A stretch of DNA of 51,289 nt from assembly GCA_017527155.1 (NCBI GenBank), contig JAFXQI010000013.1, positions 1 through 51,289 on the forward strand, read 5' to 3'. The position numbers and the translations under genes are program-made. The first letter of the stretch is position 1; each line of letters starts with the position of its first letter. This DNA is from Kiritimatiellia bacterium (GTDB lineage: Bacteria > Verrucomicrobiota > Kiritimatiellia > CAIQIC01 > Lenti-01). Below are positions 16,941-25,371 of the stretch, one piece after another. Under the pieces are notes generated by a model. The model saw nothing but the letters and a program-made list of their open reading frames with translations, made no database searches and was not told the origin of the DNA.

Positions 16941-17763
16941 TCGTTTTTCCCTTTCGTGAAATATCCGCCAGTATGCGGGGAGAGGGGCCGCATTTCAAGA
17001 AAAAAGCCGCACCGTGTCCGCGGGGGGGGGGAGGAATGCAGCGGGGGGCGGACCGCAGACCCCGGATCGGTTCCCGGGCGGCTTGCGGAATCGGGGCGGC
17101 ACGGGATGGGGGCGCGACGGCGCCTCCGCCGTCGGGGGGTGGATGGAATGGTCCCGGGCGGGCGCAGGCGCCCCGGGGAACGCGGCCGAGGGCGCTTCGG
17201 GACCTTGCATCCAACGAGACAAAACGGTCCTGCTCCGGGAAGAATGTTCATGGGGTTTGGAATGGGGAAAATGCGGGCAGAATCCGGATGTTTTCCTTGA
17301 TATCGCAAATGGGACGCACCGGGGGGGGCGGGGAGGGGGAGCCGTTGCGGGGGCGCGGACGCGCGTCCCGCACGGATCGGGAGAAGGGGGGCCGTGAAAG
17401 GAACGTCTGGAGAGCGGTCCGTGCGAGCCGACCGAACGGCAATGGCTGAATCGGCTCGCTCGGAGAGCTCGCCCCACCGTCCTCCCCCGTGGGGGGCGAC
17501 GGCGCCCCGCCGCCGGCTGGCGGATGGATGGGTTCTGGACCGGAGCCGGTCGGGTGCGGAGGCGGCGCTGCGCCCGCGCGCCGGCTTCCACTTTCCGCTT
17601 GCCTTTGCAGGCGTTTTCCGCTTTATTGTCCCGCGTTCGTGCCGCCTTCAGGGGCCATCCCGGCGCACGGACCGTGTGTTTGCAGGCGCTTCAGTGGGTT
17701 TTCTGCCGCAAACCTGGTCACATAGGAAAACCCGGGTCATCTAACCTCCCCCAAGAGTCAAGT
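16941..17763 (+). other. 823-bp intergenic region between wza and rpsA (divergent promoters, no gene)
   Basis: No convincing coding frame is present in either strand. It holds a short dispersed repeat at 17245-17310 in the orientation of wza, a pair of imperfect direct repeats with a GCGACGGCGCC core (about 17108-17150 and 17496-17545), and the rpsA leader. In the leader, GTTTGCAGGC (17678-17687) can pair with GCCGCAAAC (17705-17713) 50 bp before the rpsA start. S1 autoregulates its own translation in E. coli through the leader; the hairpin is consistent with that but does not prove it. Confidence 0.5.
17245..17310 (-). repeat. short GAGATTAC/GGAAAA dispersed repeat upstream of wza
   Basis: Minus-strand reading begins ATTTGCGATATCAAGGAAAA and ends CCCCATGAACATTCTTCC. 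It lies about 305 bp upstream of wza in the same orientation. It is the best partner of the copy at 9395-9459. Confidence 0.6.
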
Positions 17764-19503
17764 ATGGCTAAAAAGAAAAAACCCGCCGTCGAAATGGATG
17801 CCGAGCGCGCCAAGATGATGGCCATGTATGAATCCACCCTCCTCGATTTCGTCGAAGGCGGCATCGTAAAGGGAACCGTGGTGGAAATCCGTCCCCAGGA
17901 AGTCCTCGTCAACATCGGCTACAAGTCCGAAGGCCTCCTGCCCGCAACCGAATTCGAAGACATCTCCGCCGTCCAGGTCGGCGACGAAGTCGACGTCATG
18001 CTCCTGCGTCTCGAAGACGAAAACGGCATGGTCGTCCTCAGCAAGACCCGCGCCGAACAGCAGCGCAACTGGGACCGCGTCCTCACCTCCTGCGAAGAAG
18101 GCGCCATCGTCACCGGCCTCGTCAAGGGCAAGGTCAAGGGCGGCCTGCTCGTCGACGTCGGCGTCGACGCCTTCCTGCCCGGCTCCCAGATCGACGTCAT
18201 CCCCGTGCGCAACCTCGACGACTTCCTCGGGCAGTCCCTCGAGTGCAAGGTCATCAAGATCAACAAGGAACGCCGCAACATCGTCCTCTCCCGCCGCGAC
18301 CTCATCGAAGAGCAGCGCCGCGAGCAGAAGAAGAAACTCCTCGCCGAGATCCAGCCCGGCCAGACCCGCACCGGCGTCGTCAAGAACATCACCGACTTCG
18401 GCGCGTTCGTCGACCTCAACGGCATGGACGGCCTGCTGCACATCACCGACATGTCCTGGGGCCGCATCAACCACCCCAGCGAAGTCGTGCACGTCGGCCA
18501 GGAACTCGAGGTGGTCGTCCTCGACGTCAACCAGGAGAAGGAGCGCATCTCCCTCGGCCTCAAGCAGAAGCAGCAGAATCCGTGGGAAGAGATCGAGCTC
18601 AAGTACCCCAAGGGAACCCGCGTCCACGGCAAAGTCGTCAACCTCGTCCCCTACGGCGCGTTCGTCCAGCTCGAAGACGGCGTCGAAGGCCTCGTCCACG
18701 TTTCCGAGATTTCCTGGACCAAGCGCGTCGCCCGCGCCTCCGACGTCCTCAAGGAAGGCGACGAAGTGGACGCCGTCGTCCTCAACGTCAACAAGGAAGA
18801 GCAGAAGATCTCCCTGGGCATCCGCCAGACCGAGGCCAATCCGTGGGACGACGTGGTCAGCAAGTACCCGCTGGGCTCGCGCGTCAAGGGCAAGGTCCGC
18901 AACTTCACCAACTACGGCGCCTTCGTCGAGCTGGAAGAAGGCGTGGACGGCATGATCCACGTTTCCGACATGTCCTGGGCCCGCAAGATCAACCACCCCT
19001 CCGAAGTCCTCAAGAAGGGGCAGGAAGTCGAAGCCATGGTCCTGGAAGTCTCCCCCGAGAACCAGCGCATCTCCCTTGGCCTCAAGCAGGCGCAGGAAGA
19101 CCCGTGGTCCGGCATCTCCAACCGCTACCACATCGGGCAGCTCATCAAGGGCAAGGTCTCCAAGCTGGCGAGCTTCGGCGCGTTCGTCGAACTCGAAGAA
19201 GGCGTGGACGGCCTGGTGCACATCTCGCAGATCAGCGACGACCACGTCGCGAAGATCCGCGACGTCCTCCAGCCCGGCCAGGAAGTCGAAGCGCGCGTGA
19301 TCAAGATCGACCCGATCGACCGCCGCATCGGCCTTTCCATCAAGGCTGCGCAGCTTCCGGACGAACAGTTCGAAGTGGACGACTCCATGCTCGAAGGCCT
19401 CCGCCCCGGCGAAGACCTCGTCGACCTGGCGGGCGCCTTCGACGCCGCCCTCGGCGGTGCCGACGTCTGGTCCCCCGGCTCCGGCAAGAAGGACGAGGAA
19501 TAA
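17764..19503 (+). CDS. rpsA: 30S ribosomal protein S1
   Basis: The 579-aa protein binds mRNA and helps initiation of structured or weak-SD messages. Seen: six S1 (OB-fold) domains, with repeated G.V..I..FGAFV.L..G.DGLLH.S..SW signatures (for example GVVKNITDFGAFVDLNGMDG and GKVRNFTNYGAFVELEEGVDG), each followed by ISLGLKQ...NPW linkers. Length agrees with Gram-negative S1 (about 557-580). The start is the ATG at 17764 (MAKKKKPAVEMD); an in-frame extension to 17524 would add 80 residues with no S1 homology and is rejected. Only a weak AAGAG precedes the ATG, as is usual for rpsA. Single-gene unit with its own terminator. Confidence 0.97.
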   Translation: MAKKKKPAVEMDAERAKMMAMYESTLLDFVEGGIVKGTVVEIRPQEVLVNIGYKSEGLLPATEFEDISAVQVGDEVDVMLLRLEDENGMVVLSKTRAEQQRNWDRVLTSCEEGAIVTGLVKGKVKGGLLVDVGVDAFLPGSQIDVIPVRNLDDFLGQSLECKVIKINKERRNIVLSRRDLIEEQRREQKKKLLAEIQPGQTRTGVVKNITDFGAFVDLNGMDGLLHITDMSWGRINHPSEVVHVGQELEVVVLDVNQEKERISLGLKQKQQNPWEEIELKYPKGTRVHGKVVNLVPYGAFVQLEDGVEGLVHVSEISWTKRVARASDVLKEGDEVDAVVLNVNKEEQKISLGIRQTEANPWDDVVSKYPLGSRVKGKVRNFTNYGAFVELEEGVDGMIHVSDMSWARKINHPSEVLKKGQEVEAMVLEVSPENQRISLGLKQAQEDPWSGISNRYHIGQLIKGKVSKLASFGAFVELEEGVDGLVHISQISDDHVAKIRDVLQPGQEVEARVIKIDPIDRRIGLSIKAAQLPDEQFEVDDSMLEGLRPGEDLVDLAGAFDAALGGADVWSPGSGKKDEE

Positions 19504-19533
19504 CCCTCCCCATCCCCCCTACCGGGAAACACA

Positions 19534-19567
19534 CGCGGCGCGGAGCAATCCGCGCCGCGCGTTTTTT
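19534..19567 (+). terminator. rho-independent terminator of rpsA
   Basis: Ten-bp perfect stem CGCGGCGCGG (19534-19543) with CCGCGCCGCG (19550-19559), six-base loop, then CGTTTTTT. It lies 30 bp past the rpsA stop. Confidence 0.9.
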
Positions 19568-19594
19568 CAGCCGCAACCCCGGCCCGCCCGGAAG

Positions 19595-19663
19595 TTTTCC
19601 AATGGTTGGAAACTTTTTTTCCAATGGTTGGAAAATATGCCATTGTTTTCCAATGATTGGAAA
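19595..19663 (-). repeat. three-palindrome array of the TTTTCCAATNATTGGAAAA family
   Basis: Three palindromes at 19595-19612, 19617-19635 and 19646-19663 with cores CCAATGGTTGG, CCAATGGTTGG and CCAATGATTGG. On the minus strand the cores read CCAATCATTGG, CCAACCATTGG, CCAACCATTGG, matching the later units of the four-palindrome cassettes at 25372, 30230 and 40017. The GATTGTGC end seen in those is missing or decayed here. It directly follows the rpsA terminator. Confidence 0.8.
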
Positions 19664-19823
19664 CATTTGCGTTTTGCTTGTTTTCCGCGTTTCGGAAGCC
19701 TCGCGGGCGGGACGCCCGCGCCCCGACTGCACATCCGCTTCCCCTCCCTCTTTCCATGTCCGCGAAGCGGTTTTCATGGTTTTCAATGTTGGCCTTCCTC
19801 CCGCTCTCCAGCCGCCCTTTTTG
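19664..19823 (+). repeat. long mosaic dispersed repeat, copy 1
   Basis: Contains the family landmarks in order: CTTGTTTTCCGCGTTTCGGA, a GCGGGCGGGACGCCCGC hairpin, CCCCGACTGCACATCCG, CCATGTCCGCGAAGCGG, TTTTCATGGTTTTCAATGTT and CTTCCTCCCGCTCTCC. Other copies are at 21318, 37341 and 39752, with fragments at 22090, 30488 and 36159. The remaining 19824-20435 holds low-complexity pyrimidine-rich DNA (CTCTGCGTCTCTGCG) and no gene that I can support. Confidence 0.7.
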
Positions 19824-20435
19824 TCCTTTGGAGTTGGCAGGTGAAAACCTTGCGATTTCCCATGTGCAAGGATGGTAGGGCGGGCAGTCCCTGCCCGCCG
19901 GTGTCCGTCATACTGAAGGACGGCGCCGGAAATGTGCGGACGCATGTTTCTCCAAGTTCCGGCTGAATTGCATCCGCATCACCCATGACATTCGCTTGCA
20001 CGTTCCGGTTTCCGGCGGCGAGGGGACTCGCCGCCCTACCCGGCGTTGCACGAACGAAAACAAAAGTTCTTCGCCTGGCAACTCCTTTTGTGCAAAAGTC
20101 CTCAAATTCCTCCGCATCTCTGCCTCTCTGCGTCTCTGCGTGAGTTCTTCCCTTCCGCATCCCTCCCGCGGTCTTGTCCTCGTTTGTCTTTTTCTTCCCT
20201 CCCGCACGGTTCCGCCAACAGGACGCACCGCATCTTGCCCCCCGTCGCTCGTCCGTCGGGTTGGCGGGATGGCCGCAAGGATGCTTTCCTTCCCGTCCCG
20301 GAAATTTTCCGGGGGGAGTGAGATTCGGGCGCCGGGGACCGGATAGTACGGATAGAGGGCGTGGCGTGCCGCGCCCGGAACAGGCGCGCCCTCGTGGCTT
20401 GGCGCGCCGGAAAACAACAACAAAAGGAGAAAGAC

Positions 20436-21152
20436 ATGAACGAGAACGGAAACACGGAAACGGGCGTCCCGGACGCCAAGGCCAAGGCCGGCAAATTCTG
20501 GCTGTGGGGGCTGGCGGTCTTCCAGCTGCTGGCCGTATTCGCGCTGTCGTGCGCCGAAGTCGGCGACACGGCGGTGAAGGTCTGCGGCTTTGCCATCCTG
20601 GCCCTGTGCGGCGGCCTGGACATCAGGGCGCTGAAGAAGGCCGGATACGGGGTGCCGCGCTGGTGGTGGGGGCTGGCGGTGTTCCTGCCGCCCGTCTACA
20701 TGGTCTGCCGCGTCCTCCGGACGGACAAGGCGCCGGGGGAGCGCGTGAAACGGTTTGCGCCCGTCCTCGTCTGGGGCCTGCTGCTTCTCCTGGTGACGGG
20801 GGCGCTGATGTCCTCCGCGGACCAATCGGATCCGCTCGAAGTGGCCGATGCCTACCTCAATGCCCTGGCCGTGGGGGATGTGGACACGGTGGCCCGGATG
20901 ACCGGCACCGACACGTCGGACGCCCATGCCATGCGGTACTTGACGCGGGTCGTCGAGGACGCGAGCCGGGCCATCCGGATGAACAACGAATCCATCGTGG
21001 AATCCGCCGTGACCTCCCTGGACGGGGATGTCGCCGAAGTCAAATACGGCGTCATGGACCACAAGCACACCATCAGCATCCAGTCCCTTGCCCTGCACCG
21101 GAAAAGGGGAAAGTGGTATGTCGGGGAGAAGGAAGAGGAGGAGGGAGACTGA
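20436..21152 (+). CDS. hypothetical membrane protein with C-terminal DUF4878-like domain
   Basis: The 238-aa product is not assigned to a known function. Seen: a hydrophilic Lys/Ala-rich start, four hydrophobic segments (about residues 20-35, 43-60, 72-90 and 105-125), and an exported C-terminal domain beginning DPLEVADAYLNALAVGDVDT, a pattern found in DUF4878/NTF2-like domains that often sit in lipoproteins or membrane proteins. The chosen ATG at 20436 has AAAAGGAGA seven bases upstream; an in-frame start at 20361 would read through the untranslated leader. It stands alone between repeat clusters and ends in a strong terminator. Codon use is normal for the window. Confidence 0.82.
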   Translation: MNENGNTETGVPDAKAKAGKFWLWGLAVFQLLAVFALSCAEVGDTAVKVCGFAILALCGGLDIRALKKAGYGVPRWWWGLAVFLPPVYMVCRVLRTDKAPGERVKRFAPVLVWGLLLLLVTGALMSSADQSDPLEVADAYLNALAVGDVDTVARMTGTDTSDAHAMRYLTRVVEDASRAIRMNNESIVESAVTSLDGDVAEVKYGVMDHKHTISIQSLALHRKRGKWYVGEKEEEEGD

Positions 21153-21197
21153 ACGAGGGGCGGCTTGAGAAATAGCGTAGCCGTTTCCAGACAGGAG

Positions 21198-21246
21198 AAC
21201 TCCGGTTGGTCCGATAAAAAATCGGACCAATCGGAGTTTCTTTTTC
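21198..21246 (+). terminator. long rho-independent terminator after the membrane protein
   Basis: Eighteen-bp stem (21198-21215 with 21221-21238, one wobble pair) closed by a five-A loop and followed by TCTTTTTC. It lies 45 bp past the stop codon at 21152. Confidence 0.85.
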
Positions 21247-21317
21247 TCCCTCCTTGTGCGGCCGCACTATTTCTGAAGCCGCCCTGGGAGATGCGGCTTC
21301 CAAGCGCGTGGCTGGAT

Positions 21318-21452
21318 GTGAGATTACAGAAAACATTGGTGTTTTCACTTGTTTTCCGATTTCCGGAAGCCCGCGGGCGGGACGCCCGCGGTCCCCGACC
21401 AAACGTCCGTTTCCCTCCCGCTTTTCCATGGCCGCGAAGCGGTTTCGATGTT
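21318..21452 (+). repeat. long mosaic dispersed repeat, copy 2
   Basis: Begins GTGAGATTACAGAAAACA with the hairpin GAAAACA-TTGG-TGTTTTC, then CTTGTTTTCCGATTTCCGGA, the GCGGGCGGGACGCCCGC hairpin, and CCATGGCCGCGAAGCGG. It passes directly into a heptamer array. The region up to 22404 contains further repeat pieces, hairpins such as GCGGCTGGAAGCCGC, and one doubtful short frame. Confidence 0.7.
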
Positions 21453-21480
21453 GAGACGAGAGACGAGAGACGAGAGACGA
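21453..21480 (+). repeat. four tandem GAGACGA heptamers
   Basis: Exact four-fold repetition of GAGACGA followed by a single G. Other short tandem repeats in the window have period 7 (37661-37688, TCACTCG-type) or 8 (30395-30482, GTTGAANN-type). All sit in repeat-rich gaps. Confidence 0.85.
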
Positions 21481-21787
21481 GTTTGCGGGGCTGCCCTGCG
21501 GGCGGAGAGTGGATGGGAAAGCGGGGGGGGGCGTATGCGCTTTGACAGGACAGACGCTTGCCTCCCGCTTCCCATCCGTCGGGGCGCGGCTGGAAGCCGC
21601 ACCTCCGGAAGTTGAGCGATGGTTGTTCAGTAGGTCCGGCGCCGCTTCCGGGGGTGCGGCATCTTGCCGCGCCTTTGCGGATGGTGGGCGGGAGGAGTGG
21701 AAGGGGAAACGGGCGGGATGCACGCGGTCACATTTGCTGGCCGAGGGGGCGGCGGCCTTGAAGGGGGGCGGACGCGTCCGCGGCGGA

Positions 21788-21946
21788 TCACAAGGCGGAT
21801 ACGGGGATGAGGGCCGTGTCGGGGTCCAAGGCTCCGAAGGTGTCGCCGAGAAACACGACGGCCCCCAAGCCGGCGCGTTCGCGGGCGGCGGCGCGGAAGG
21901 CACCCATGCCCCGCTTCACGTCCGGGGGACGGATGGTGATATGCAT
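21788..21946 (-). CDS. doubtful 52-aa frame
   Basis: Starts MHITIRPPDVKRGMGAFR and ends DPDTALIPVSAL. Composition and codon choice look protein-like (LGAVVFLGDTFGALDPDT), but there is no ribosome-binding site and the surrounding gap is full of dispersed repeats. I do not recognise it. It may be the remnant of a larger gene or a chance frame. Confidence 0.25.
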   Translation of the reverse strand: MHITIRPPDVKRGMGAFRAAARERAGLGAVVFLGDTFGALDPDTALIPVSAL

Positions 21947-22089
21947 GCAAATCGTAAAACAGTCAACCCGCGAATCATAAAAGTTCAAGCCTTCCAATCG
22001 AAAACACGCAAACGAGGGCCGGGCTTCTGGGGTTTCGGAAGAGTTGCGGGCGAGACTCCCGCGCTCCCAGTCGCCATCCACGTGGTTTA

Positions 22090-22300
22090 TTGGCCTTTTG
22101 GGGTTCAAAAAGCGGAGCTGAAAACTGTTTTCACTCATTGGCAAAGGAGCGGCTGGAGTGTGGGAGGGATGTCTACATTGAAAACCAAGAAAGCCGTCTC
22201 TTGTTTTAGCCACAATGGACAAAGGAACCAAGGGTTGCGGGAGAGCCGTGGGAGGAGAGCGGAAGGCGGGAACCTGCAAGAATGTCCCGGATGCCGCTAC
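22090..22300 (-). repeat. inverted fragment of the long mosaic repeat
   Basis: Read on the minus strand it contains GCGGCATCCGGGACATTCTT, a pyrimidine tract, CCTTTGTCCATTGTGGCTAA, then GGCTTTCTTGGTTTTCAATG and CATCCCTCCCACACTCCAGC. These match the 3' half of the copies at 37341 and 39752, with the order partly shuffled. A further GCGGGCGAGACTCCCGC hairpin lies at about 22046. Confidence 0.5.
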
Positions 22301-22389
22301 GGGGACACGGATGGCCGGGAGACGGGGGGGAGGGCGAACATGGCGAAATGGCAATCTTTTCGGGGTGGCTGGCCCTCCGTCCGGCTTGC

Positions 22390-22395
22390 TACAAT
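22390..22395 (+). promoter_or_regulatory. -10-like TACAAT; leaderless start of the two-component operon
   Basis: GCTACAATCGCGGGGACATG places TACAAT nine bases before the response-regulator ATG, so a transcript from it would have almost no leader. GCTACAATCCTGTTTCATG at 50446 has the same layout. A -35 box is not clear. Confidence 0.4.
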
Positions 22396-22404
22396 CGCGG
22401 GGAC

Positions 22405-23073
22405 ATGAACATCCTCATCATCGAAGACGATGCCGCGACCGCCGAGTTCGTGGCCGGGGCCTTCAAACAGGCCGGCTACGCGACCGAACGCGCCGCCGAC
22501 GGCGAATCCGGCCTGCTCGCCGCCCTCCACGGTCCGCACGACGCCGCGGTCGTGGACATCATGCTGCCGCGCCTCGACGGGCTGGAAGTCATCCGGCGGC
22601 TGCGCGCGGCGGGGCGGACGCTGCCGGTCATCGTGCTCTCCGCGCGCGGGAGCGTCGATGCGAAAATCCGCGGCCTGGAGGCGGGCGGCGACGATTACCT
22701 CGCCAAGCCCTTCTCGGTCGCCGAACTCGTCGCCCGCGTGCAGGCCCTGCTCCGCCGCGCGGGGAACGCCGCGGAGTCCAGCGTCCTGCGCGTGGAGGAC
22801 CTGGAGATGGACCTCGTGACCCACCGCGTTTCGCGGGCGGGCGGGCCGATCGCCCTCCAGCCGCTCGAATACCAGCTGCTCGAATACCTCATGCGCAACC
22901 GCGGGCGCATCGTCTCGCGCAACACGATCCTCGACCGCGTGTGGGACTGCCATTTCGACCCGCACACCAATGTCGTCGAATCGCGCGTCTGCCACCTGCG
23001 CGAGAAGATCGACCGCCCCTACGCCCGCAAGCTCCTGCGCACCGTCCGCGGATTCGGCTATGTCCTCGGCTGA
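22405..23073 (+). CDS. OmpR-family response regulator
   Basis: The 222-aa transcription factor has a receiver domain (about residues 1-115) and a winged-helix output domain (about 125-222). Seen: acidic pocket E7-D8-D9, phospho-acceptor D51 in VVDIMLPRLDG, the switch serine in LSARGSVDAKIRGLEAGGDDYLAKPF, and the C-terminal RTVRGFGYVLG. The LSARG...GLEAGGDDYLAKPF spacing is typical of the CusR/CopR heavy-metal branch, but the signal cannot be assigned. The ATG at 22405 is required by the receiver fold; upstream in-frame DNA is repeat. The stop overlaps the kinase start by 14 bp, giving a coupled pair. Confidence 0.95.
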   Translation: MNILIIEDDAATAEFVAGAFKQAGYATERAADGESGLLAALHGPHDAAVVDIMLPRLDGLEVIRRLRAAGRTLPVIVLSARGSVDAKIRGLEAGGDDYLAKPFSVAELVARVQALLRRAGNAAESSVLRVEDLEMDLVTHRVSRAGGPIALQPLEYQLLEYLMRNRGRIVSRNTILDRVWDCHFDPHTNVVESRVCHLREKIDRPYARKLLRTVRGFGYVLG

Positions 23074-24388
23074 CCGCCTCCCCCCGCTCCGCCGCCGCAT
23101 CGTCGCGGTGTCCCTGGCGGCGGGCGCCCTGCTGTTCCTGCTTGCGGGGGGGCTGGTGGTATTCCTCTCGTGGTCGATCCTGTGGGAGGACTGGAACGCC
23201 GTCCTCGACGACATCTCCGCCCCCCTCGCCGCCGCCCACGCCCGTATCGGCGGCGACCCCGCCGCCATGTCGGACGCCTTCCGCGAAACCCTCGGCTTCT
23301 ACGGCGCCGACGTCTCCCTCCTGCTGGCCGCCCCCGACGGCTCGCCCCTCCTGCGCGCCGGCGACCTCGACGGCCCCTCCGCGCGCCGGACGCGCCCCGT
23401 CCTGCGCATCCGCGAAACGCCGCTGGAGGGCGGCGCGCGCCTCCGCGTCACCCTCGACGTCTCCGACGAACGGCGCATCCTCGTGCGCGTCGCGGGGATC
23501 ATGGTGGGGGCCTTCCTGCTCGCCCTGCTGCTGGGGGGGCTATCGGCCGACTGGCTGGCGCGGCGCTTCGTGCGCTCGCTGGGCAACGTCTCCGACGCCG
23601 CCGCGCGCATCCGGTCCGGCGAGTGGTCCGCGCGGGTCGTCCCCACCCGCGAAAGCCGCGAGATCGCCCTGCTCGAAGACGCCTTCAACACCATGTGCGA
23701 CCGCAACGAACGGACCCTCGGGGAGCTCAAGACCCTCACCGACGACATCGCCCACGACCTGCGCACGCCGCTGACGCGCCTGCGTGCCGCCGCCGAACTC
23801 TCCGCCATGGGGGGTGCTCTGCCCGAGCCCCTGCCGGACCTCGTCTGCGAGCAGACCGCGGACATGCTGGACCTCGTCAACACGCTGCTGGACATCTCCC
23901 GCGCCGGCTGCCGCCTCGACGGGACCCCGCCCGAGCCCATCGACCTGCGGGCCTTCCTGCAGGAGACCGCCGACCTCTACTCCGCGCTGCTCGAAGACCG
24001 CCGCCTCCGCCTCGACCTCGACCTGCCGTCCGCGCCCCTCCGGATTCCCGCCCACCGCGACCGTCTCCAGCGGATCGTGGGCAATCTGCTGGACAACGCC
24101 ATCAAATTCACGCCCGACGGCGGCACCATCGGCCTCGCCCTGGCCCCCGCCGACGGCGGCGTCCGGCTGGAGGTCGCCGATACCGGCCGCGGCATCGCCC
24201 CCGCCGACCTCCCCCACATCTACCGCCGCTTCTGGCGGGCCGACACCAGCCGCACCCTGCCCGGCAACGGCCTGGGCCTGGCGCTCGTGCAAGCGCTCGT
24301 CCGCTCCGCCGGCGGCACCATCGACTGCGACTCCGCGCCCGGCCGCGGCACCCGCTTCGGCATCTACCTGCCCGTCCCCCCGCCATGA
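23060..24388 (+). CDS. sensor histidine kinase (partner of the OmpR-type regulator)
   Basis: The 442-aa inner-membrane kinase has a first transmembrane helix (about residues 14-37), a periplasmic sensor of about 115 residues, a second transmembrane helix (about 150-175), HAMP, HisKA and HATPase domains. Seen: H-box DIAHDLRTPLTRL with the phospho-histidine near residue 231, N-box NLLDNAIKF, G1 DTGRGIAP, F-box YRRFWRAD, and G2 GNGLGLAL. Architecture and length fit CusS-like kinases. The ATG at 23060 lies inside the regulator gene. The stop codon overlaps (ATGA) the start of a decayed acetyltransferase gene, so a third cistron once followed. Confidence 0.94.
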   Translation: MSSADRLPPLRRRIVAVSLAAGALLFLLAGGLVVFLSWSILWEDWNAVLDDISAPLAAAHARIGGDPAAMSDAFRETLGFYGADVSLLLAAPDGSPLLRAGDLDGPSARRTRPVLRIRETPLEGGARLRVTLDVSDERRILVRVAGIMVGAFLLALLLGGLSADWLARRFVRSLGNVSDAAARIRSGEWSARVVPTRESREIALLEDAFNTMCDRNERTLGELKTLTDDIAHDLRTPLTRLRAAAELSAMGGALPEPLPDLVCEQTADMLDLVNTLLDISRAGCRLDGTPPEPIDLRAFLQETADLYSALLEDRRLRLDLDLPSAPLRIPAHRDRLQRIVGNLLDNAIKFTPDGGTIGLALAPADGGVRLEVADTGRGIAPADLPHIYRRFWRADTSRTLPGNGLGLALVQALVRSAGGTIDCDSAPGRGTRFGIYLPVPPP

Positions 24389-24493
24389 ACCCCGCCGCCC
24401 CGCGCATCCAGACCGAACGTCTCCTACGGCACCCCCCTCTACGAAAACACCCTCCAATACGCCATCCTCGCCAGGGAATGGCCCCCGCAGTGA
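24385..24493 (+). pseudogene. remnant of a GNAT acetyltransferase gene
   Basis: An ATG overlapping the kinase stop begins MNPAAPRIQTERLL, the usual opening of RimJ/RimL-type acetyltransferases. After about 12 codons the frame shifts, and the next frame reads VSYGTPLYENTLQYAILARE before a stop at 24491-24493, which looks like the C-terminal end of the same family. The 130 or so residues between, including the acetyl-CoA site, are absent. An internal deletion is the simplest explanation. The stop falls in GTGACGAGTGACAAGTG, a piece identical to the heptamer repeat at 37661-37688. Confidence 0.6.
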
Positions 24494-24521
24494 CGAGTGA
24501 CAAGTGGGAGGACGGCGCCCT

Positions 24522-25250
24522 TCAATTCCCGTGGCAGTGGTGGTCGGCGCAGTGGTCGTGGGAGCATTCGCCGTCGTGGTGGTGGCCGTGGTGGTCGCAA
24601 TGGGCCTCCGGGGCGTATTCCAGGGTCCCGGCGACGAGGGCCCGCGCCGCGGCATCGGCGGAGCCCTGGACGCCGGCATGGAGTCGGATGCCCGCTTCGG
24701 CCAGCGCCATGCGGGCACCCATCCCGATGCCGCCGCAGATCAAGGCGTCCACCTTGGCCGCTTGCAGGAAACCGGCCAGCGCGCCATGGCCGCCGCCCTC
24801 GGCGTCGACGATCTGTTCGGCCACGATGGCGCCATTCTCGGCGTCGTAGAGTTTGAACTGCGCGGTGTGCCCGAAATGCTGGAACACCCCGCCGTTTTCG
24901 TATGCGACTGCGATTCTCATTGCTTTTTTTCCTTTCTCCGTGATCTCCTGGTGCAGTTGGACGGGCGCGAATTCGCAGCATCCGCCCGCGATCAGCAAGC
25001 GGTGGCCACGGACGAGGGACTTCGCGATTTTCCGCCTCGCACTGTCGTAGATCGCCGTGACGGTGGTACGGGCGACGTTCATCCGGGCCGCGCAGGCTTC
25101 CTGCGTGAGGCCTTCGTCGTCCAGGAGGCGCAGGGTCTCGAACTCGTCCACCGTCATCTGCACGCTCCTGGCGGATGGCGCGTCGTCGGGCGAAAAGCTG
25201 CGGTAGCGCGGCATCCGCTCGATTCTGCGGCATCTGGTGGGTCTGGGCAT
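24522..25250 (-). CDS. DUF134 helix-turn-helix and NifX/NafY-like fusion with His/Cys-rich tail
   Basis: The 242-aa protein joins two domains usually found as neighbours. Residues about 1-100 match DUF134, a predicted DNA-binding protein of the sigma-70 region 4 type (MPRPTRCRRI..., DEFETLRLLDDEGLTQEACAARM, RTTVTAIYDSARRKIA). Residues about 110-210 match the dinitrogenase iron-molybdenum cofactor/NifX family, which binds iron-sulfur or metal clusters (MRIAVAYENGG.FQHFGHT, ALICGGIGMGAR). The last 28 residues are rich in His, Cys and Asp, likely metal-binding. GGAG five bases before the ATG at 25250 sets the start. An in-frame ATG at 24920 has its own strong AAGGA-type site and an A7 run, so a stand-alone NifX-like product is possible. 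It converges with the two-component operon. No nif genes are near; a metal-sensing role is inference. Confidence 0.88.
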   Translation of the reverse strand: MPRPTRCRRIERMPRYRSFSPDDAPSARSVQMTVDEFETLRLLDDEGLTQEACAARMNVARTTVTAIYDSARRKIAKSLVRGHRLLIAGGCCEFAPVQLHQEITEKGKKAMRIAVAYENGGVFQHFGHTAQFKLYDAENGAIVAEQIVDAEGGGHGALAGFLQAAKVDALICGGIGMGARMALAEAGIRLHAGVQGSADAAARALVAGTLEYAPEAHCDHHGHHHDGECSHDHCADHHCHGN

Positions 25251-25371
25251 GCGGTCTCCGTTTCCGGCATTTGTCGAATCGCATCGTATGCGCGTTTTCG
25301 ACATAAGTCAACAATCGTCTCGGGGAAAGGGCGCGATGCCTGTGCGGACGTTGCCCCGCGCGGGCGGAAAA

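Noticed and set aside
17524-17763. 80-residue N-terminal extension of ribosomal protein S1
   Set aside because: The extension is Arg/Ala-rich without S1 similarity; MAKKKK at 17764 begins the normal protein.
16941-22404. tRNA or small RNA genes in the gene-poor stretches
   Set aside because: No cloverleaf with a TTCGA-type T-loop and CCA-ready acceptor stem was found by eye; the hairpins present belong to terminators or repeats.
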